Below, in pieces: positions 1 through 8,678 of a stretch of 25,077 bases of DNA. Position numbers and translations under genes: made by a program. The stretch comes from Actinomycetota bacterium (lineage in GTDB: Bacteria > Actinomycetota > Actinomycetes > S36-B12 > UBA10799), in contig JAUPKM010000207.1 in NCBI GenBank assembly GCA_030837445.1, forward strand, positions 1 through 25,077, written 5' to 3'. Position 1 is the first letter of the stretch; the number at the start of each line of letters is the position of its first letter. The notes beneath the pieces are model-generated. The model made no database searches, was not told the origin of the DNA, and saw only the letters and a list, made by a program, of their open reading frames with translations.

Positions 1-76
1 AGGACCGATGATCGTCCCCATCAACCGAAGATGATCAGCGCACCTGAGCTGCGACGGACCCTCCCCGCGGACTTTG

Positions 77-694
77 TCAAGGACCAGCCACCTGCGGAAA
101 CGAAGTTGGCACAAGCTCAATCAGCAGCGCCGGGTCGGCTGTGGAGCGTTGGATGCGATCGAGCTGTTCTTCGAGGGCCTGTCTGCCCCCGGTGTCCACC
201 TCGACGCCGGCGAAGGTGGTCAGCATGCCTTCGTCCGTCAGCCGCCAACCCGTACGCCCTAGCGCCACGCGCAGGCGTTGCTCATCATCGCTGGGGTGTC
301 CAGTGCCGATCTTCCCGTCCAGGCGAAGCTGTGCCAGGAGTCCTTCTAGCAGTCTTCTGGCTCCTGCCGGTCGCAGACGGGCAGCGTCGAAAGCTGCCAG
401 CACCCGGCTCTCCTTGTTCGGGCCCTGGACGTCTGGTCGATACTCGTAGCCGTCGCCGTAGCCGCTGACATCGAAAGCTCGGCTGAGCGCCGTATGCGAA
501 GGACCCTCACCGCGGTGGAAGAACTTCGCGAAGGCACCGGCGACTTCACCATCGATCGGTACTGCGGACCTGGGGGACAACTGGAGGCCTCCTTGCGCAA
601 GCCGCTCACGAGATCGCCTCCATGATGTCCCGTTGTGGTGGCCGCCACGACTGCTTTCCCGCTGCGCCGCCGGAGCCCGTGCGGCGAGCAGCAC
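77..694 (-). pseudogene. Truncated abortive-infection-type protein (N-terminal part)
   Basis: The minus-strand frame reads like the N-terminal half of actinobacterial 'abortive infection family' proteins. It has a GEGPSHTALSRAF segment, then a GYGDGYEY...PNKESRV segment, then a helical stretch leading to RSTADPALLIE. In the family as I remember it, the DPALLI segment continues into a C-terminal helical domain (…AKxLLExxxKxVLxELG). Here the frame runs into TSFPQVAGP and a TGA at 77-79, and I found no continuation in the other frames down to base 1, so the C-terminal domain appears lost. The start is uncertain: the first ~45 residues are Arg-rich and unconvincing, and the true start may lie near VPIDGEVAG. 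Family members are implicated in phage defence, but this copy is probably dead. The family assignment is from memory of motifs. Confidence 0.42.
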
Positions 695-1289
695 GCGATC
701 ATGCTGCCATTACGCCGTTCGTCGGGATGCCGCATCTCACGGAGAGTGGCGCGGTTGGGCGGGCTGCTGAGTGCGTTACACGTCCTCGTCGGGCGGTACG
801 TTGGGGGCGGTCAGACACGGAGGCGTGGCTGGCTGTCTGGCGAGGGAGTCGGCGGGTGCCCCGGTCTGCCAGGTGGTGACCAGGTCGATGTCGGTGCGCA
901 GCGGGCAGCAGGCGGTGGCCCGGGGGACATGTTCGGCGCGGGTGTGCAGTGGTCGAGGAGGGCGACCGACGCCGCACCACTGTGGCGGTCGTGAGGTAGC
1001 GGGCGGCCGTCCTGGAAGGTCTCCGGGACATGCTGGCCGGGGCCGTCACTGGCTTGAACAAACCGCATCGCCGACCAAGCGAATGCGGTCATATCGGGCA
1101 GGCCATCATCCCTGGTTCTTTCGTCACCCCTGGTCGGAGACCCGTCCGAGCTGCGCCAGAAAGATGAGGAAGTCGCCAGTCGTTTTCGTGATGCTTCTGT
1201 GCTGCGTGTCTGGGAAGGCATGGTGTCAGGTGCGCGTGGCCGGGAAGCTGGTCGGCTCAGGTAATGGCAGAGGAGATGTGGAGGTCGCC
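695..1289. other. Gene-poor stretch with two possible coding remnants
   Basis: No intact gene is convincing here. Two start-less frames look protein-like. One is a minus-strand frame ending at a TAA at 776-778, containing TACCPLRTDIDLVTTWQTGAP, probably the 3' end of a lost gene. The other is a plus-strand frame open from about 1058 to a TAA at 1262-1264, containing GDPSELRQKDEEVASRFRD. Neither has a recognisable domain. The stretch is best read as decayed genes upstream of the small ORF that starts at 1290. Confidence 0.35.
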
Positions 1290-1760
1290 ATGAGCCAGGC
1301 TGATCCTCGCTCGAGGAGGGTAGAGGAGCGTCGGAAGCGCGAGGCAGAGGAGACGGAACGGTACGTGGAGAGGATCATGGCGGATGCGCCGCCTCTGGAC
1401 GAGGAGCAGACGGAGCTTCTTCGCGAGATTCTGGGGCCTTCGTTCCGGGCGTGGTTGCAGCGGAGGAGGGCGCGGCTGGCCGAGCAGGGCACAGGCCGCC
1501 CAGGTGACCGCGTAGGCCGAGATGCCACGCTCTACTCGGAACGTCACGGGAACCGCGTCTCGATCGATGCGGCTCACCCCTCGATGTCGGTCGTGCGGGA
1601 GACACCGGCGAACAGCCAGCCGGACACCTCCGCGGCAACTCTCTACCCCGAGCCGAGACCTCGTAGTGGAAGCTTGACAGGTGTTGCGCGTCGTCGGGGG
1701 TGGCCTGGAGCAGCAGCCCCGCGAGAGCGGGGCCGCGTGTGGGGCGATGGCGGTTCCTGA
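1290..1760 (+). CDS. Small charged hypothetical protein
   Basis: The start is set by an ATG preceded by GGAG with a 6-nt gap, giving 156 residues. Residues 1-70 are highly charged and helical (Arg/Glu-rich, then APPLDEEQTELLREILGP and a basic WLQRRRARL segment). This resembles small actinobacterial proteins found near phage- or plasmid-derived genes, but I cannot name a family. After about residue 75 the sequence becomes Pro/Ser/Arg-rich and looks non-conserved, so the real product may have been shorter and the present stop may result from decay. Fragmentary genes lie on both sides, in keeping with an eroded region. Confidence 0.35.
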   Translation: MSQADPRSRRVEERRKREAEETERYVERIMADAPPLDEEQTELLREILGPSFRAWLQRRRARLAEQGTGRPGDRVGRDATLYSERHGNRVSIDAAHPSMSVVRETPANSQPDTSAATLYPEPRPRSGSLTGVARRRGWPGAAAPRERGRVWGDGGS

Positions 1761-1883
1761 AACGCTTGACGTTTCGCGGAGCCACCGATGTTGGCGGCTG
1801 CGGGAGCATCGACTCCTTTACTTGGCTGAGTAGCCTGGTGGGTGACCTGGGAGAACGTGCGTGAGCATGTCGCTGGACCACCT

Positions 1884-2142
1884 GGCTACTGGGGGTCAAG
1901 GGGTTGCTGACCGGCAGGGTGCCGAGATCCTTGCCGTCGTGGCGCAAGGAGTACTCGACCGTGGTGACGAACACGTTGAGGAAGTCGCGGCGCCACATCA
2001 GTCGCTGGCCGGCCTCGTCGAGCAGGAGCAGCCCCCGCTCGTTCTGCCGGATGAGCCTGTGCCCGGCCAGATCTCGCAGCAGGTCGGCGAAGTCGCCGGT
2101 CGGTACCCGGCACCAGGGCCCGTTGAGGCCCCAGCCGGCCTG
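1884..2142 (-). pseudogene. Remnant resembling the C-terminal part of an Lhr-like helicase
   Basis: The minus frame contains VPTGDFADLLRDLAGHRLI, then ERGLLLLDEAGQRLMWRRDF, then LGTLPVSNPLTPSS. This pattern (a winged-helix-like segment, a GERLV-like strand, then GTLPV) resembles the C-terminal region of large DEAD/DEAH-box Lhr-type helicases. No helicase motifs occur nearby and the frame degenerates on both sides, so at best this is a fragment of about 85 residues. Such helicases occur in DNA repair and in some phage-defence operons. The assignment is from memory and is tentative. Confidence 0.32.
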
Positions 2143-2298
2143 TGGTGCGTAGGCACTAGAAAGCATGAGTGGCCGGTGCGGATGCACCAGGGGAGAACGG
2201 CGGCTGGGGACGATGTCCGCTGGGGCCCCGGAGGGAAGACTGTTGAGGCGCGCAACTGCCGCGCCAACCTTTCCTCGAGGGACTGGAGTGATCAACAG

Positions 2299-3933
2299 GT
2301 GGTCAAAGGGACGTCTACGTCCGAGGACACGGGTTCTCCGGTCGGCATGGGGAAGCCATCGGTCGCTGCTCTTGGCGTGTTAGCGCTCGCCCTCGGCACC
2401 CTGCAGTCAGTTGTGGAGCCTGCGCTCCCGCTGCTGCAACGCGAACTGGGGGTGGGCCCTGCTGAAGGGGCATTGATATCCAGTCTCTTGTTCATCACCG
2501 GCACGGTCGTCGCACCGGTCGCGGGTAAACTCGGTGACTGTTACGGCGGAAAGCGGGTACTGATCCGGCTGATGGTCGTCGTGTCGGCCGGTGGTCTGTT
2601 CGCCGGCCTGGCGCCGAACCTGCCGGTATTGTTGCTCGGTCAGGTATTGCAGGGTGCCATGGTGGGTGCGCTGCCCCTGTCCTTCATCCTGGTGCGCAAA
2701 CACCTCACGGCAGGAGAGTCGCAGGCGGCGATCGGGGTTGTCGTCGCGCTTTTCACAGGCGGCGGCGTCGTGGGAACGTTGATCGCCGGGCCGATCACGG
2801 AGAGGCTGTCCTGGCACTGGATGTTCACGTTGCCGACGATCGTGATCATCGCGATGACGTCGGTCTTGATTCGGTTGATGCCGCATGATCCGCCGATCGA
2901 ATCGGACGACCGGATCGACTGGCCCGGCGTGGCGCTGCTGAGCGGCACGTTGCTCGCATTCATGCTCGGACTCGGAGCGGTGACGGGCGCAGGCCTGCCG
3001 CCAGGCGCGATCGGTGCCATCGTGCTGGTCGTGGCCACCCTCGCGACCGGATGGGTCGTCGTCGAGCGCCGGGCTACCTCGCCGATGGTCGATCTGCGAA
3101 TGCTGGCGAAGCCGACGATGTGGAATTCATATGCACTGACCTTCGCCATCAGCATCAGTTTCGGGATGTTGGTCTTCATGCTCCCGCAATTGTTCGCGGT
3201 GTCGGCGGACGGGTACGGCTTCGGAATCAGCACCACTGACATCGGACTGTTCCTGTTGCCCGGTGCCATCGCCGGAGCGGCAGCCGATTCGGTCGGTGGG
3301 ATTGCGGCGCGGCGTTTCGGTCCGCGTGCCGTGGTCATCACGGGGCTCGTCGTCACGGCGGCCACGATGATCTCCCTGGCCTTGCTGCACGATGCTGCAT
3401 GGCAGCTCGTCCTCGCGAAGGTGCTGACCGGGTTCGCCGCGGGTGTCGGCACCACGGCGTTGCTCGCCGGCATCGCCTCCGCCGTCGACGCCAGGGATAC
3501 CGGCATCGCCACCAGCCTGCTCGTGGTGACACGCTTGATCGGCACCGCCGTGGGCGCCCAGGCCGGCGGCGCGATTCTCGCCACTGCGGCCGACCCGGCG
3601 ACGGGACAACCGCCCGAATCTGCCTTCGTCACAGGGTTCGCCGTCGCCGGCCTCGTCGCCGCATTGTCTCTGCTCGTTGTCCGTATCCGGAGGAGCGAGC
3701 CCAGGCATGACGCCTCCCAGTCGCCGGAGGGACCCCGCCATGGTCGAGCCACTGCGGACCCGGCGCGATCTCGCCAGCATCAGGAATTCGGCGATGGTGA
3801 CGGCCGTTCGGGTGATCTGGTTCCGGTGGTGTGTGGAAGGTCGGCCACGACCGGTGACTTCTCGGCCCAGCCAGATGACCGGCGAGCCTTCTGTCACGAT
3901 CACGAGTTGAATTCGCACACCAGGCATCATTAG
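2299..3933 (+). CDS. MFS drug-efflux transporter (DHA2-like)
   Basis: This is a proton-driven exporter of the major facilitator superfamily, located in the plasma membrane. The first loop carries MFS motif A (GKLGDCYGGKRVL), and a motif-C-like segment (GVVGTLIAGPITERLSWHWMF) follows in TM5. An acidic central loop (ESDDRIDWPGV) leads into the second half, and there are about 12-14 hydrophobic segments in all. I chose GTG at 2299 because GGAG lies 10 nt upstream. The alternative ATG at 2347 has no ribosome-binding site, and the upstream part of the open frame (from 1861) overlaps decayed sequence. The last ~75 residues after the final helix (RRSEPRHD…) are polar and unusual, so a frameshift or lost stop may have added a tail. 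The substrate cannot be read from sequence; the nearby two-component system may regulate it. Confidence 0.85.
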   Translation: MVKGTSTSEDTGSPVGMGKPSVAALGVLALALGTLQSVVEPALPLLQRELGVGPAEGALISSLLFITGTVVAPVAGKLGDCYGGKRVLIRLMVVVSAGGLFAGLAPNLPVLLLGQVLQGAMVGALPLSFILVRKHLTAGESQAAIGVVVALFTGGGVVGTLIAGPITERLSWHWMFTLPTIVIIAMTSVLIRLMPHDPPIESDDRIDWPGVALLSGTLLAFMLGLGAVTGAGLPPGAIGAIVLVVATLATGWVVVERRATSPMVDLRMLAKPTMWNSYALTFAISISFGMLVFMLPQLFAVSADGYGFGISTTDIGLFLLPGAIAGAAADSVGGIAARRFGPRAVVITGLVVTAATMISLALLHDAAWQLVLAKVLTGFAAGVGTTALLAGIASAVDARDTGIATSLLVVTRLIGTAVGAQAGGAILATAADPATGQPPESAFVTGFAVAGLVAALSLLVVRIRRSEPRHDASQSPEGPRHGRATADPARSRQHQEFGDGDGRSGDLVPVVCGRSATTGDFSAQPDDRRAFCHDHELNSHTRHH

Positions 3934-4000
3934 TGCGGAATACTTATGGGTGCGCGGCACTCATGAACGAGTGGTCTGAAAGCTCATCAATACCAGATCA

Positions 4001-4588
4001 ATGGTGAATCAACGGATGATCGTCATGGCGGTTTTTCCACGGGCCCTCATTGCGGGAGCGGGAGTGCTCGCTCTGGTCGGTAGCGTGGTCCTGGGTCTCT
4101 CCTGCGGCATCGCTTCGGCGGAACCACCGCGCTCTGGAGCAGCGCACCTACAGCAACGGGAGCGAACAATGGAAAACCTAAAGGTCGCACAGAAATTCGT
4201 GGACGCATACAACAGCGGTGATCCCGCGCGTGTGAAGGATATGCTGACCGAGGATGCCGAGATACTGATTCCTGCGATGGGCATGGTGAATGGCCGAGGT
4301 TCGGAACAGGGCCAGAAGGCAATGGGTCTGGTCACCCAGCGAACCATAGAGGTTCATCGTATGATCGCTTCCGGCGATGCAGTCGCGATCGAGTTCCTGT
4401 GGCACGCCATCAGCTCCGGCGGTCCGGGGTTGGCGCCGGCCGGCAGTCGGCTGGAGATGGAGGACTGCATTGTTCTGGACATCCGGGACGGCCTCGTCAG
4501 CCGGTACGTCGAGTACATCGGCCGGTACGAAGGCATCGATCTCGCGGTAGTCAGCGGCCGCATCGTGGGAAGCCGGCAGGGCGGCTAA
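4001..4588 (+). CDS. SnoaL/NTF2-like protein with optional signal peptide
   Basis: The C-terminal ~135 residues form a single NTF2/SnoaL-like fold: helix AQKFVDAYNSGDPARVKDMLTEDAEILIPAMG, then strands IASGDAVAIEFLWHA and IRDGLVSRYVEYIGRY. Such domains act as polyketide-cyclase-like enzymes, isomerases or binding proteins; the polyketide-cyclase reading is not specific. The long form (195 residues; a start at 4016 is also possible) has a signal peptide: a hydrophobic core (ALIAGAGVLALVGSVVLGL), then ASA|EPP, a good signal-peptidase-I site. An internal in-frame ATG at 4169 follows GGGAG by 6 nt, a better ribosome-binding site than any at 4001. It would give a cytosolic 139-residue protein that begins exactly where the domain begins. 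Both forms may be made. Confidence 0.75.
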   Translation: MVNQRMIVMAVFPRALIAGAGVLALVGSVVLGLSCGIASAEPPRSGAAHLQQRERTMENLKVAQKFVDAYNSGDPARVKDMLTEDAEILIPAMGMVNGRGSEQGQKAMGLVTQRTIEVHRMIASGDAVAIEFLWHAISSGGPGLAPAGSRLEMEDCIVLDIRDGLVSRYVEYIGRYEGIDLAVVSGRIVGSRQGG

Positions 4589-4772
4589 GCCGGGTGCCGC
4601 CCCCGCGGCCGACGCGCTGTTCGGCGATCGGGCGTGGGGGCTGTCCCGTATCCTCACCGTGTGTTGCTGAATGTGGTTATCGAGGAGAGGCGCTGAGCAG
4701 GTGGATGCCATGTCCCGCTTCCGCTGCTGAGCCGGAAGCAGCTCATCGGCGGCGGCCAGGATCGAGTCAGTC

Positions 4773-6107
4773 ATGACGAACACGAGGGGCGGCCCATGGC
4801 CTCGCGGCACGTGGTGGCGGGAGGGAACGATCACTGCGACGGCGTTCGTGCTCTGCCTGCTCGGCGGCCTGCTCGGCGGCATGGTGCAGCAAGACGCCAC
4901 CCTGTCGCCGCCGCCTGCCGCCGCCTACCTCATCGCCGTGGTGTCCTGCGCCGTGCTGCCGGTGCGGCACCGGGCGCCCCTGGTCGCTCTGTCGGTCACG
5001 ACTGTGAGCGGTGTGCTGGTGCCGTTCCTGGGGCTCCTGCTGAGCCCGCTCATCGTGGCCCCCGCCGTGATCACTGCCTACTCCTACGCGCTCATCGCGC
5101 GTGCCGAACGGCAGGTGGCGAGCGCGGTGTCGCTCACCTCTGCGGCGCTCCTGGTCGCCTCCGCCCCCTTGCTCGGGGCTCTGTCGTGGCAAGACGCGAG
5201 CAGATTGGGGGCGGTGGTGGCGGTCCCGCTGGTCGCCGGTGTACTCGGTCGTTCGGTGCAGAGCCGGCGGGCGTACGTGACGGCCGTGGAAGAGCGGGCC
5301 CGTTGGGCCGAGAAGAGCCGGGACGACGAGGCTCGCCGGAGAGTGGCCGAGGAACGGGTGCACATCGCCCGGGAACTGCACGACCTCGTAGCCCATCAGA
5401 TCACGCTGGCCAACGCGCAGGCCACGGTCGCCGCGCACCTCTTCGACGTCCGTCCCGAGCAGACCCGCAGGAGCCTCAACCAGCTCGTCGAGACCACCGG
5501 CAACGCTCTCGACGAACTGCGGGCCGCGGTCGGCATGCTGCGTGAGTCCGGGGACGCCGCCCCGTCCGCCGGGCCGGCGCCCGGTCTGTCCGAGCTTCCC
5601 ACGCTCCTCGAGTCCTTCCGCCGCGCGGGTCTGCAGGTGTCGATGCACCAGGAGGGCACGGCCAGACCACTGCCACCGGGAGTGGATCTCACCGCCTACC
5701 GCATCATTCAGGAGGCCCTGACCAACGTGACCAAGCATGCCGGAACCGGGAACGCCCGGGTGCGTCTCTCCTGGAGCCGCGACCGCGTGACCATCACCGT
5801 CGACGACGACGCAGGGGGCACCTGTACGACGCCGACCGCGCCGGCGGGATCGAGTGCGTCCACGGCGCAGGACCGGCCGCCGGGTTACGGGTTGATCGGG
5901 ATGCGTGAACGCGCCACCGCGGTCGGGGGACACTTCTCCGCGGGCAGGCGCCCGGAGGGTGGGTTTCTCGTCTCCGTTCACCTGCCCCTCTCGCCCGAGA
6001 AAGGCCAGGCTCGGAGGTTCGGCCGAGCACCGGGAATCGAACGGCGGTTGACCGGAGCGACGGGTGACGGACGAACGGGCGACGAAGAGGCCGGGGATGC
6101 GCCGTGA
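4773..6107 (+). CDS. NarL/DesK-type sensor histidine kinase
   Basis: This is the membrane sensor of a two-component system that phosphorylates the response regulator encoded next. About five hydrophobic segments lie between residues 20 and 160, with almost no extracellular loop, so the signal is probably sensed at or within the membrane. A coiled linker (160-200) follows. The HisKA_3 dimerisation helix has phospho-acceptor His203 in ARELHDLVAHQ. The HATPase domain has the N box (IIQEALTNVTKHA, ~311-323), a slightly altered G1 (VDDDAGG instead of DDGxG, ~343-349) and G2 (GYGLIGMRERA, ~371-381). The stop overlaps the regulator's start as GTGA, so the two are translationally coupled. An extra ~35-residue polar tail follows the kinase fold. 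AGGA lies 11 nt upstream of the ATG. Confidence 0.92.
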   Translation: MTNTRGGPWPRGTWWREGTITATAFVLCLLGGLLGGMVQQDATLSPPPAAAYLIAVVSCAVLPVRHRAPLVALSVTTVSGVLVPFLGLLLSPLIVAPAVITAYSYALIARAERQVASAVSLTSAALLVASAPLLGALSWQDASRLGAVVAVPLVAGVLGRSVQSRRAYVTAVEERARWAEKSRDDEARRRVAEERVHIARELHDLVAHQITLANAQATVAAHLFDVRPEQTRRSLNQLVETTGNALDELRAAVGMLRESGDAAPSAGPAPGLSELPTLLESFRRAGLQVSMHQEGTARPLPPGVDLTAYRIIQEALTNVTKHAGTGNARVRLSWSRDRVTITVDDDAGGTCTTPTAPAGSSASTAQDRPPGYGLIGMRERATAVGGHFSAGRRPEGGFLVSVHLPLSPEKGQARRFGRAPGIERRLTGATGDGRTGDEEAGDAP

Positions 6108-6853
6108 CCCTCCGGGTACTGCTCGCCGACGATCAGGCCTTGCTGCGCGATGCCTTCCGGGTCCTTCTCGACAGCGCCGACGACATCACCGTGGTCGGCG
6201 AGGCAGCCGACGGCAGGGAAGCGGTGAGACTCACCAGGGAACTGCGTCCGGACGTGGTGATCATGGATATTCGGATGCCTGAGGTGGACGGTCTCACCGC
6301 CACGTCGCAGATCTGCGCCGACCCGGAACTGCGTGCCAGCCGCATCCTGATCCTCACCACGTACGAGACCGACGAGTACATCGCTCAGGCGCTGCGCGCG
6401 GGGGCCAGCGGATTCGTCGGCAAGGGCATCGGGGCCGAGGACCTGCTGGACGCCGTGCGTACGATCGCCGACGGCGACACCCTTCTGTCCCCGGTCGCGA
6501 CCCGCTCCTTGGTCGCGCGGTTCCTGGCCACACCGGACGACGCTCCGCCGTACCACCGCGAACAGCTCGCCGTGCTCACCCCGCGCGAACGCGAGATGGT
6601 GGCTCTGGTCGCGACCGGCCTGTCCAACCAGGAGATCGCGGAGCGGATGTTCCTCAGCCATTTCACCGTCCGTGCCCATGTGCAGCGCGCCATGAGGAAG
6701 CTGGAGGCCCGCGACCGGGCACAACTCGTCGTCATCGCCTACCGGACGGGCCTGGCCAGCGCCGCCCCTGACGGCGGCCCCGGCGGATCATCCCCTCGTC
6801 GACGTGTGGGGCTCGAGAACTTCGATCGTGGCTCTGACCTGGGTGCTTCTTGA
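6104..6853 (+). CDS. NarL/LuxR-family response regulator, C-terminus supplied by an IS end
   Basis: This is the DNA-binding partner of the preceding kinase, and it starts at a GTG that overlaps the kinase stop codon. The receiver domain (~1-120) has acidic residues D9/D10, phospho-acceptor D55 (VVIMDIRMP), T85/T86 and K107, so it should be activatable. A linker is followed by a GerE/LuxR helix-turn-helix (LTPREREMVALVATGLSNQEIAERMFLSHFTVRAHV, ~158-193). From about residue 235 (VGLENF…) the codons lie inside the terminal sequence of an insertion sequence that starts at 6805. The insertion therefore replaced the native stop and gave the protein ~15 foreign residues. The DNA-binding domain ends before this, so function is probably kept. 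Likely targets are the adjacent MFS and NTF2-like genes (inference). Confidence 0.93.
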   Translation: MTLRVLLADDQALLRDAFRVLLDSADDITVVGEAADGREAVRLTRELRPDVVIMDIRMPEVDGLTATSQICADPELRASRILILTTYETDEYIAQALRAGASGFVGKGIGAEDLLDAVRTIADGDTLLSPVATRSLVARFLATPDDAPPYHREQLAVLTPREREMVALVATGLSNQEIAERMFLSHFTVRAHVQRAMRKLEARDRAQLVVIAYRTGLASAAPDGGPGGSSPRRRVGLENFDRGSDLGAS

Positions 6854-7335
6854 TTCTTTGATCAGGCGGCCGACCAGTAGCTGTACTCGTTCAGCAGGCC
6901 GCCCAGGATGCGTTCGCGGTGCAGTGTGCGCGGGCCGGTCGGGGACGCCGCAGCCGGGTCGTGAAGCGGTGGCCGTTGGTCGAGGGACCGGTGCGGCCTA
7001 GGCATGCTGTAGTGGTGCACGTATCCGGTCAGGACGTGGGTCAGGTGGCGCTGGTTGTAGATCAGGAGTCGGTCGGTGCAGTCTCGTCGGGTGGTTCCCA
7101 CCCAGCGCTCCGCGAAGGAATTCGTCCTCAGCGCTCGAGGCTGCGAGCGCAAGATCCGCAGCCCCATCGAGGTGAAGATCTCGTCGAAGCTGCCGACGAG
7201 CTGGGTGTACCGGTCACGCAGGAAGAACCTGAGCGACGCTGCGCGCTCGTCCAGGGCCATGGCCAGGTTGCGGGTAGCTCCTCTTGTTGGCGACCAACTC
7301 ACGGTGCCAACGAAGCAATGTCGCCGGGGTGACGA
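6805..7335 (-). mobile_element. Defective insertion sequence, copy 1 (rve/DDE transposase family)
   Basis: The left end is TGTGGGGCTCGAGAAC at 6805. It aligns over about 65 bp with the end of IS copy 2 at 20273 (TGTGGGGCTCGAAAAC) and is similar to the ends of copies 3 and 4 (TGTGGGTGCCCGAA). The element reads inward to a transposase C-terminus on the minus strand. It then jumps to a small piece of the N-terminal region at about 7280-7335 and loses recognisable IS sequence beyond that. No second terminal repeat is visible, so the element cannot move by itself. Its end fused to the response-regulator gene. Confidence 0.75.
6862..7335 (-). pseudogene. Transposase fragment (rve/DDE integrase core), copy 1
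   Basis: The intact C-terminal part reads TRNLAMALDER, LRFFLRDRYTQ, NSFAERWVGTTRRDCTDRLLIYNQRHL and PHRSLDQRPPL, the second half of an rve-type integrase core. The catalytic Glu (FAERW) is present. The second Asp is kept in LRDRYTQ, but the usual DRDTKF context is changed. A short stretch at about 7280-7335 encodes TPATLLRWHRELVAN in another frame. This is the helix-turn-helix segment of the same transposase, so more than 100 codons, including the first catalytic Asp, were deleted between the two pieces and the frame was broken. It is non-functional. Confidence 0.8.
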
Positions 7336-7386
7336 CACGGCAACTTGTCGGGGTGCTCGATGCTGACGTTGATGTGAGGCCTGTTC

Positions 7387-7826
7387 GTGACGATCTCGGC
7401 TCGGAAGACTGGTCGCGTGTCGGATGCTGAGTGGGACCAGTGGGCGATGAACGCGCGGCGGATGTACAAGTCGTTGCTCAAGCAGGACTTCAGTGGAGTA
7501 TCGGACCGGCTAAGTGGACACCACGGACTGATCGTCGAGCCAGCCCAAGGGCAAGCCGAGAACCTGGTCGGCCCCGGGATGCATCTCATCAGCGCCGTCG
7601 ACACCCCAAGGGCCCGTCAGGCCCTCCAGGACAAGTACCCCGCGTCGCGTCCACCTCCGGACTGCGGCTGGAGATGCTGCGGGTTGACCCAACGGTCGCC
7701 ACTGTGTGCCTGCGATGCTTCAATCCGCTCCGAGAAGAGACACCCGACAGCGATCTTCTGGCACAGGTCGCGGATATGGACGAGCCCTACATCGCGGCTC
7801 ACGCAGAGGCTGTCGGCAGATGGTGA
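7387..7826 (+). pseudogene. Unknown gene with a probable frameshift
   Basis: A GTG at 7387 (or 7418, giving MSDAEWDQWAMN) opens a frame with plausible protein composition: AEWDQWAMNARRMYKSLLKQDFSG, then PGMHLISAVDTPRARQALQDKY. Near 7640 the composition deteriorates in this frame. The -1 frame then becomes protein-like (TSGLRLEMLRVDP…, LRCFNPLREETPDSDLLAQVADMDEPYIA) and ends at 7824-7826. A one-base change would join them into a protein of about 145 residues. I recognise no family. It lies between two IS remnants and is probably decayed, though a sequencing error would look the same. Confidence 0.3.
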
Positions 7827-8141
7827 CTTCAGGTGAATCGGTGACGATCAACGTGGAGCCCGTGTTGCTCAAGCCCGCTGCGAGGGGTCTCCTGTGGTTC
7901 GGTGAAGGAACCAGTCCCGAAGCTGTGATTGCTCGTTCCGTGACAACGTCACCTGCCAGGGTCGATGGTCGGCGACCGTTCTGCGTGTGATCAGAAGGGC
8001 AGTCGGTCGGCGTCGACCGGGGTGACCACGACCAGGCAATCCCACGTCGACGTGAGGGCGCTGTTCCTCGCTCGGGCCTCGCGGGGCATCGGCCCGCCCA
8101 CGGTGGCCGTTTCCCGGTGGACGTCGCACCATCTGCCGTGG
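7827..8141. other. Stretch with no intact gene; one minus-strand remnant
   Basis: The only coding-like signal is a minus-strand frame open from 8152 to a TGA at 7991-7993. It contains DHGRWCDVHRETATVG, then MPREARARNSALTSTWDCL, then VVVTPVDADRLPF. It could start at GTG 8104 or ATG 8089, giving 32-37 residues, and it overlaps the end of the YbaK-type gene by a few bases. It looks like the 3' end of a longer lost gene with a Cys/His pair, not a complete protein. The rest shows no feature I can support. Confidence 0.3.
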
Positions 8142-8678
8142 TCAGGGCAGCGTCAGGTCGAGGACTTCAGCGCCGGGCAAGGCCGCCACCTCGGGTCCAG
8201 GCGCGAGGATCTTCGAGCCGCGGACACCGCCCCCGATCACGACAAGCTCGGAGACCGCCACGGCCCGGTCGATCAGGATGGGCCATCCTCGCGGAAGACC
8301 GACCGGAGTGATGCCGCCTGACTGCATGCCAGTCGCGGACTGCGTCTCTTCGGGTGCCGCGAACGTGATCCGGCGCGCCCCCAGATGCTTGCGGACCGTC
8401 TTATTGATGTCGGCCCGGCCCGTGGCCAGCACCATCACCGCAGCGTAGACCGTGATCTGCCCCCGTCGTGCCGCCACCACAATGCAGTTCGCGGAGGCTT
8501 CCAGCGCGACGTCGTAGGCCGAGCAGAACGCCTCGGTATCGGCGAGCGTAGCGTCGATGGGCGCGACCAAGGCGCTCGGCAGCGCGTGCATCGTGACGGC
8601 TGCGGCAACGCAGGGAGCGACGAGATCGGTCGCTTCGCGCAGCGGACGCCAGTCGAGGGTTCCTCGGGCGGTTGCCAT
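8142..8678 (-). CDS. YbaK/EbsC-family aminoacyl-tRNA deacylase
   Basis: These cytosolic enzymes hydrolyse mischarged aminoacyl-tRNA (Cys- or Ala-tRNA(Pro) type editing). The fold is recognisable in order: ASANCIVVAARRG (~61-73), the catalytic-lysine region ADINKTVRKHLGARRITFAAPEE (K93 is the likely key Lys), TGMQSGGITPVGLPRGWPILIDRAV (~116-140) and VVIGGGVRGSKI (~146-157). The 178-residue length is normal for free-standing actinobacterial members, which start MxTARGTLxW as here. That sets the ATG at 8678 rather than the further-upstream GTG at 8744. It is a monocistronic minus-strand gene between IS remnants. tRNA specificity cannot be read from the sequence. Confidence 0.88.
   Translation of the reverse strand: MATARGTLDWRPLREATDLVAPCVAAAVTMHALPSALVAPIDATLADTEAFCSAYDVALEASANCIVVAARRGQITVYAAVMVLATGRADINKTVRKHLGARRITFAAPEETQSATGMQSGGITPVGLPRGWPILIDRAVAVSELVVIGGGVRGSKILAPGPEVAALPGAEVLDLTLP

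Noticed and set aside
1861..2298. Open frame extending the MFS transporter ~145 codons upstream
   Set aside because: No membrane or domain character and no start signal; it overlaps a minus-strand gene remnant. GTG 2299 with GGAG fits the family length.
2640..3752. 370-codon minus-strand frame
   Set aside because: Antisense shadow of the MFS gene; Pro/Thr/Ala-rich with no domain, produced by GC-rich wobble positions.
4767..5981. 404-codon minus-strand frame
   Set aside because: Antisense of the histidine kinase; Arg/Gly/His-rich with no motif.
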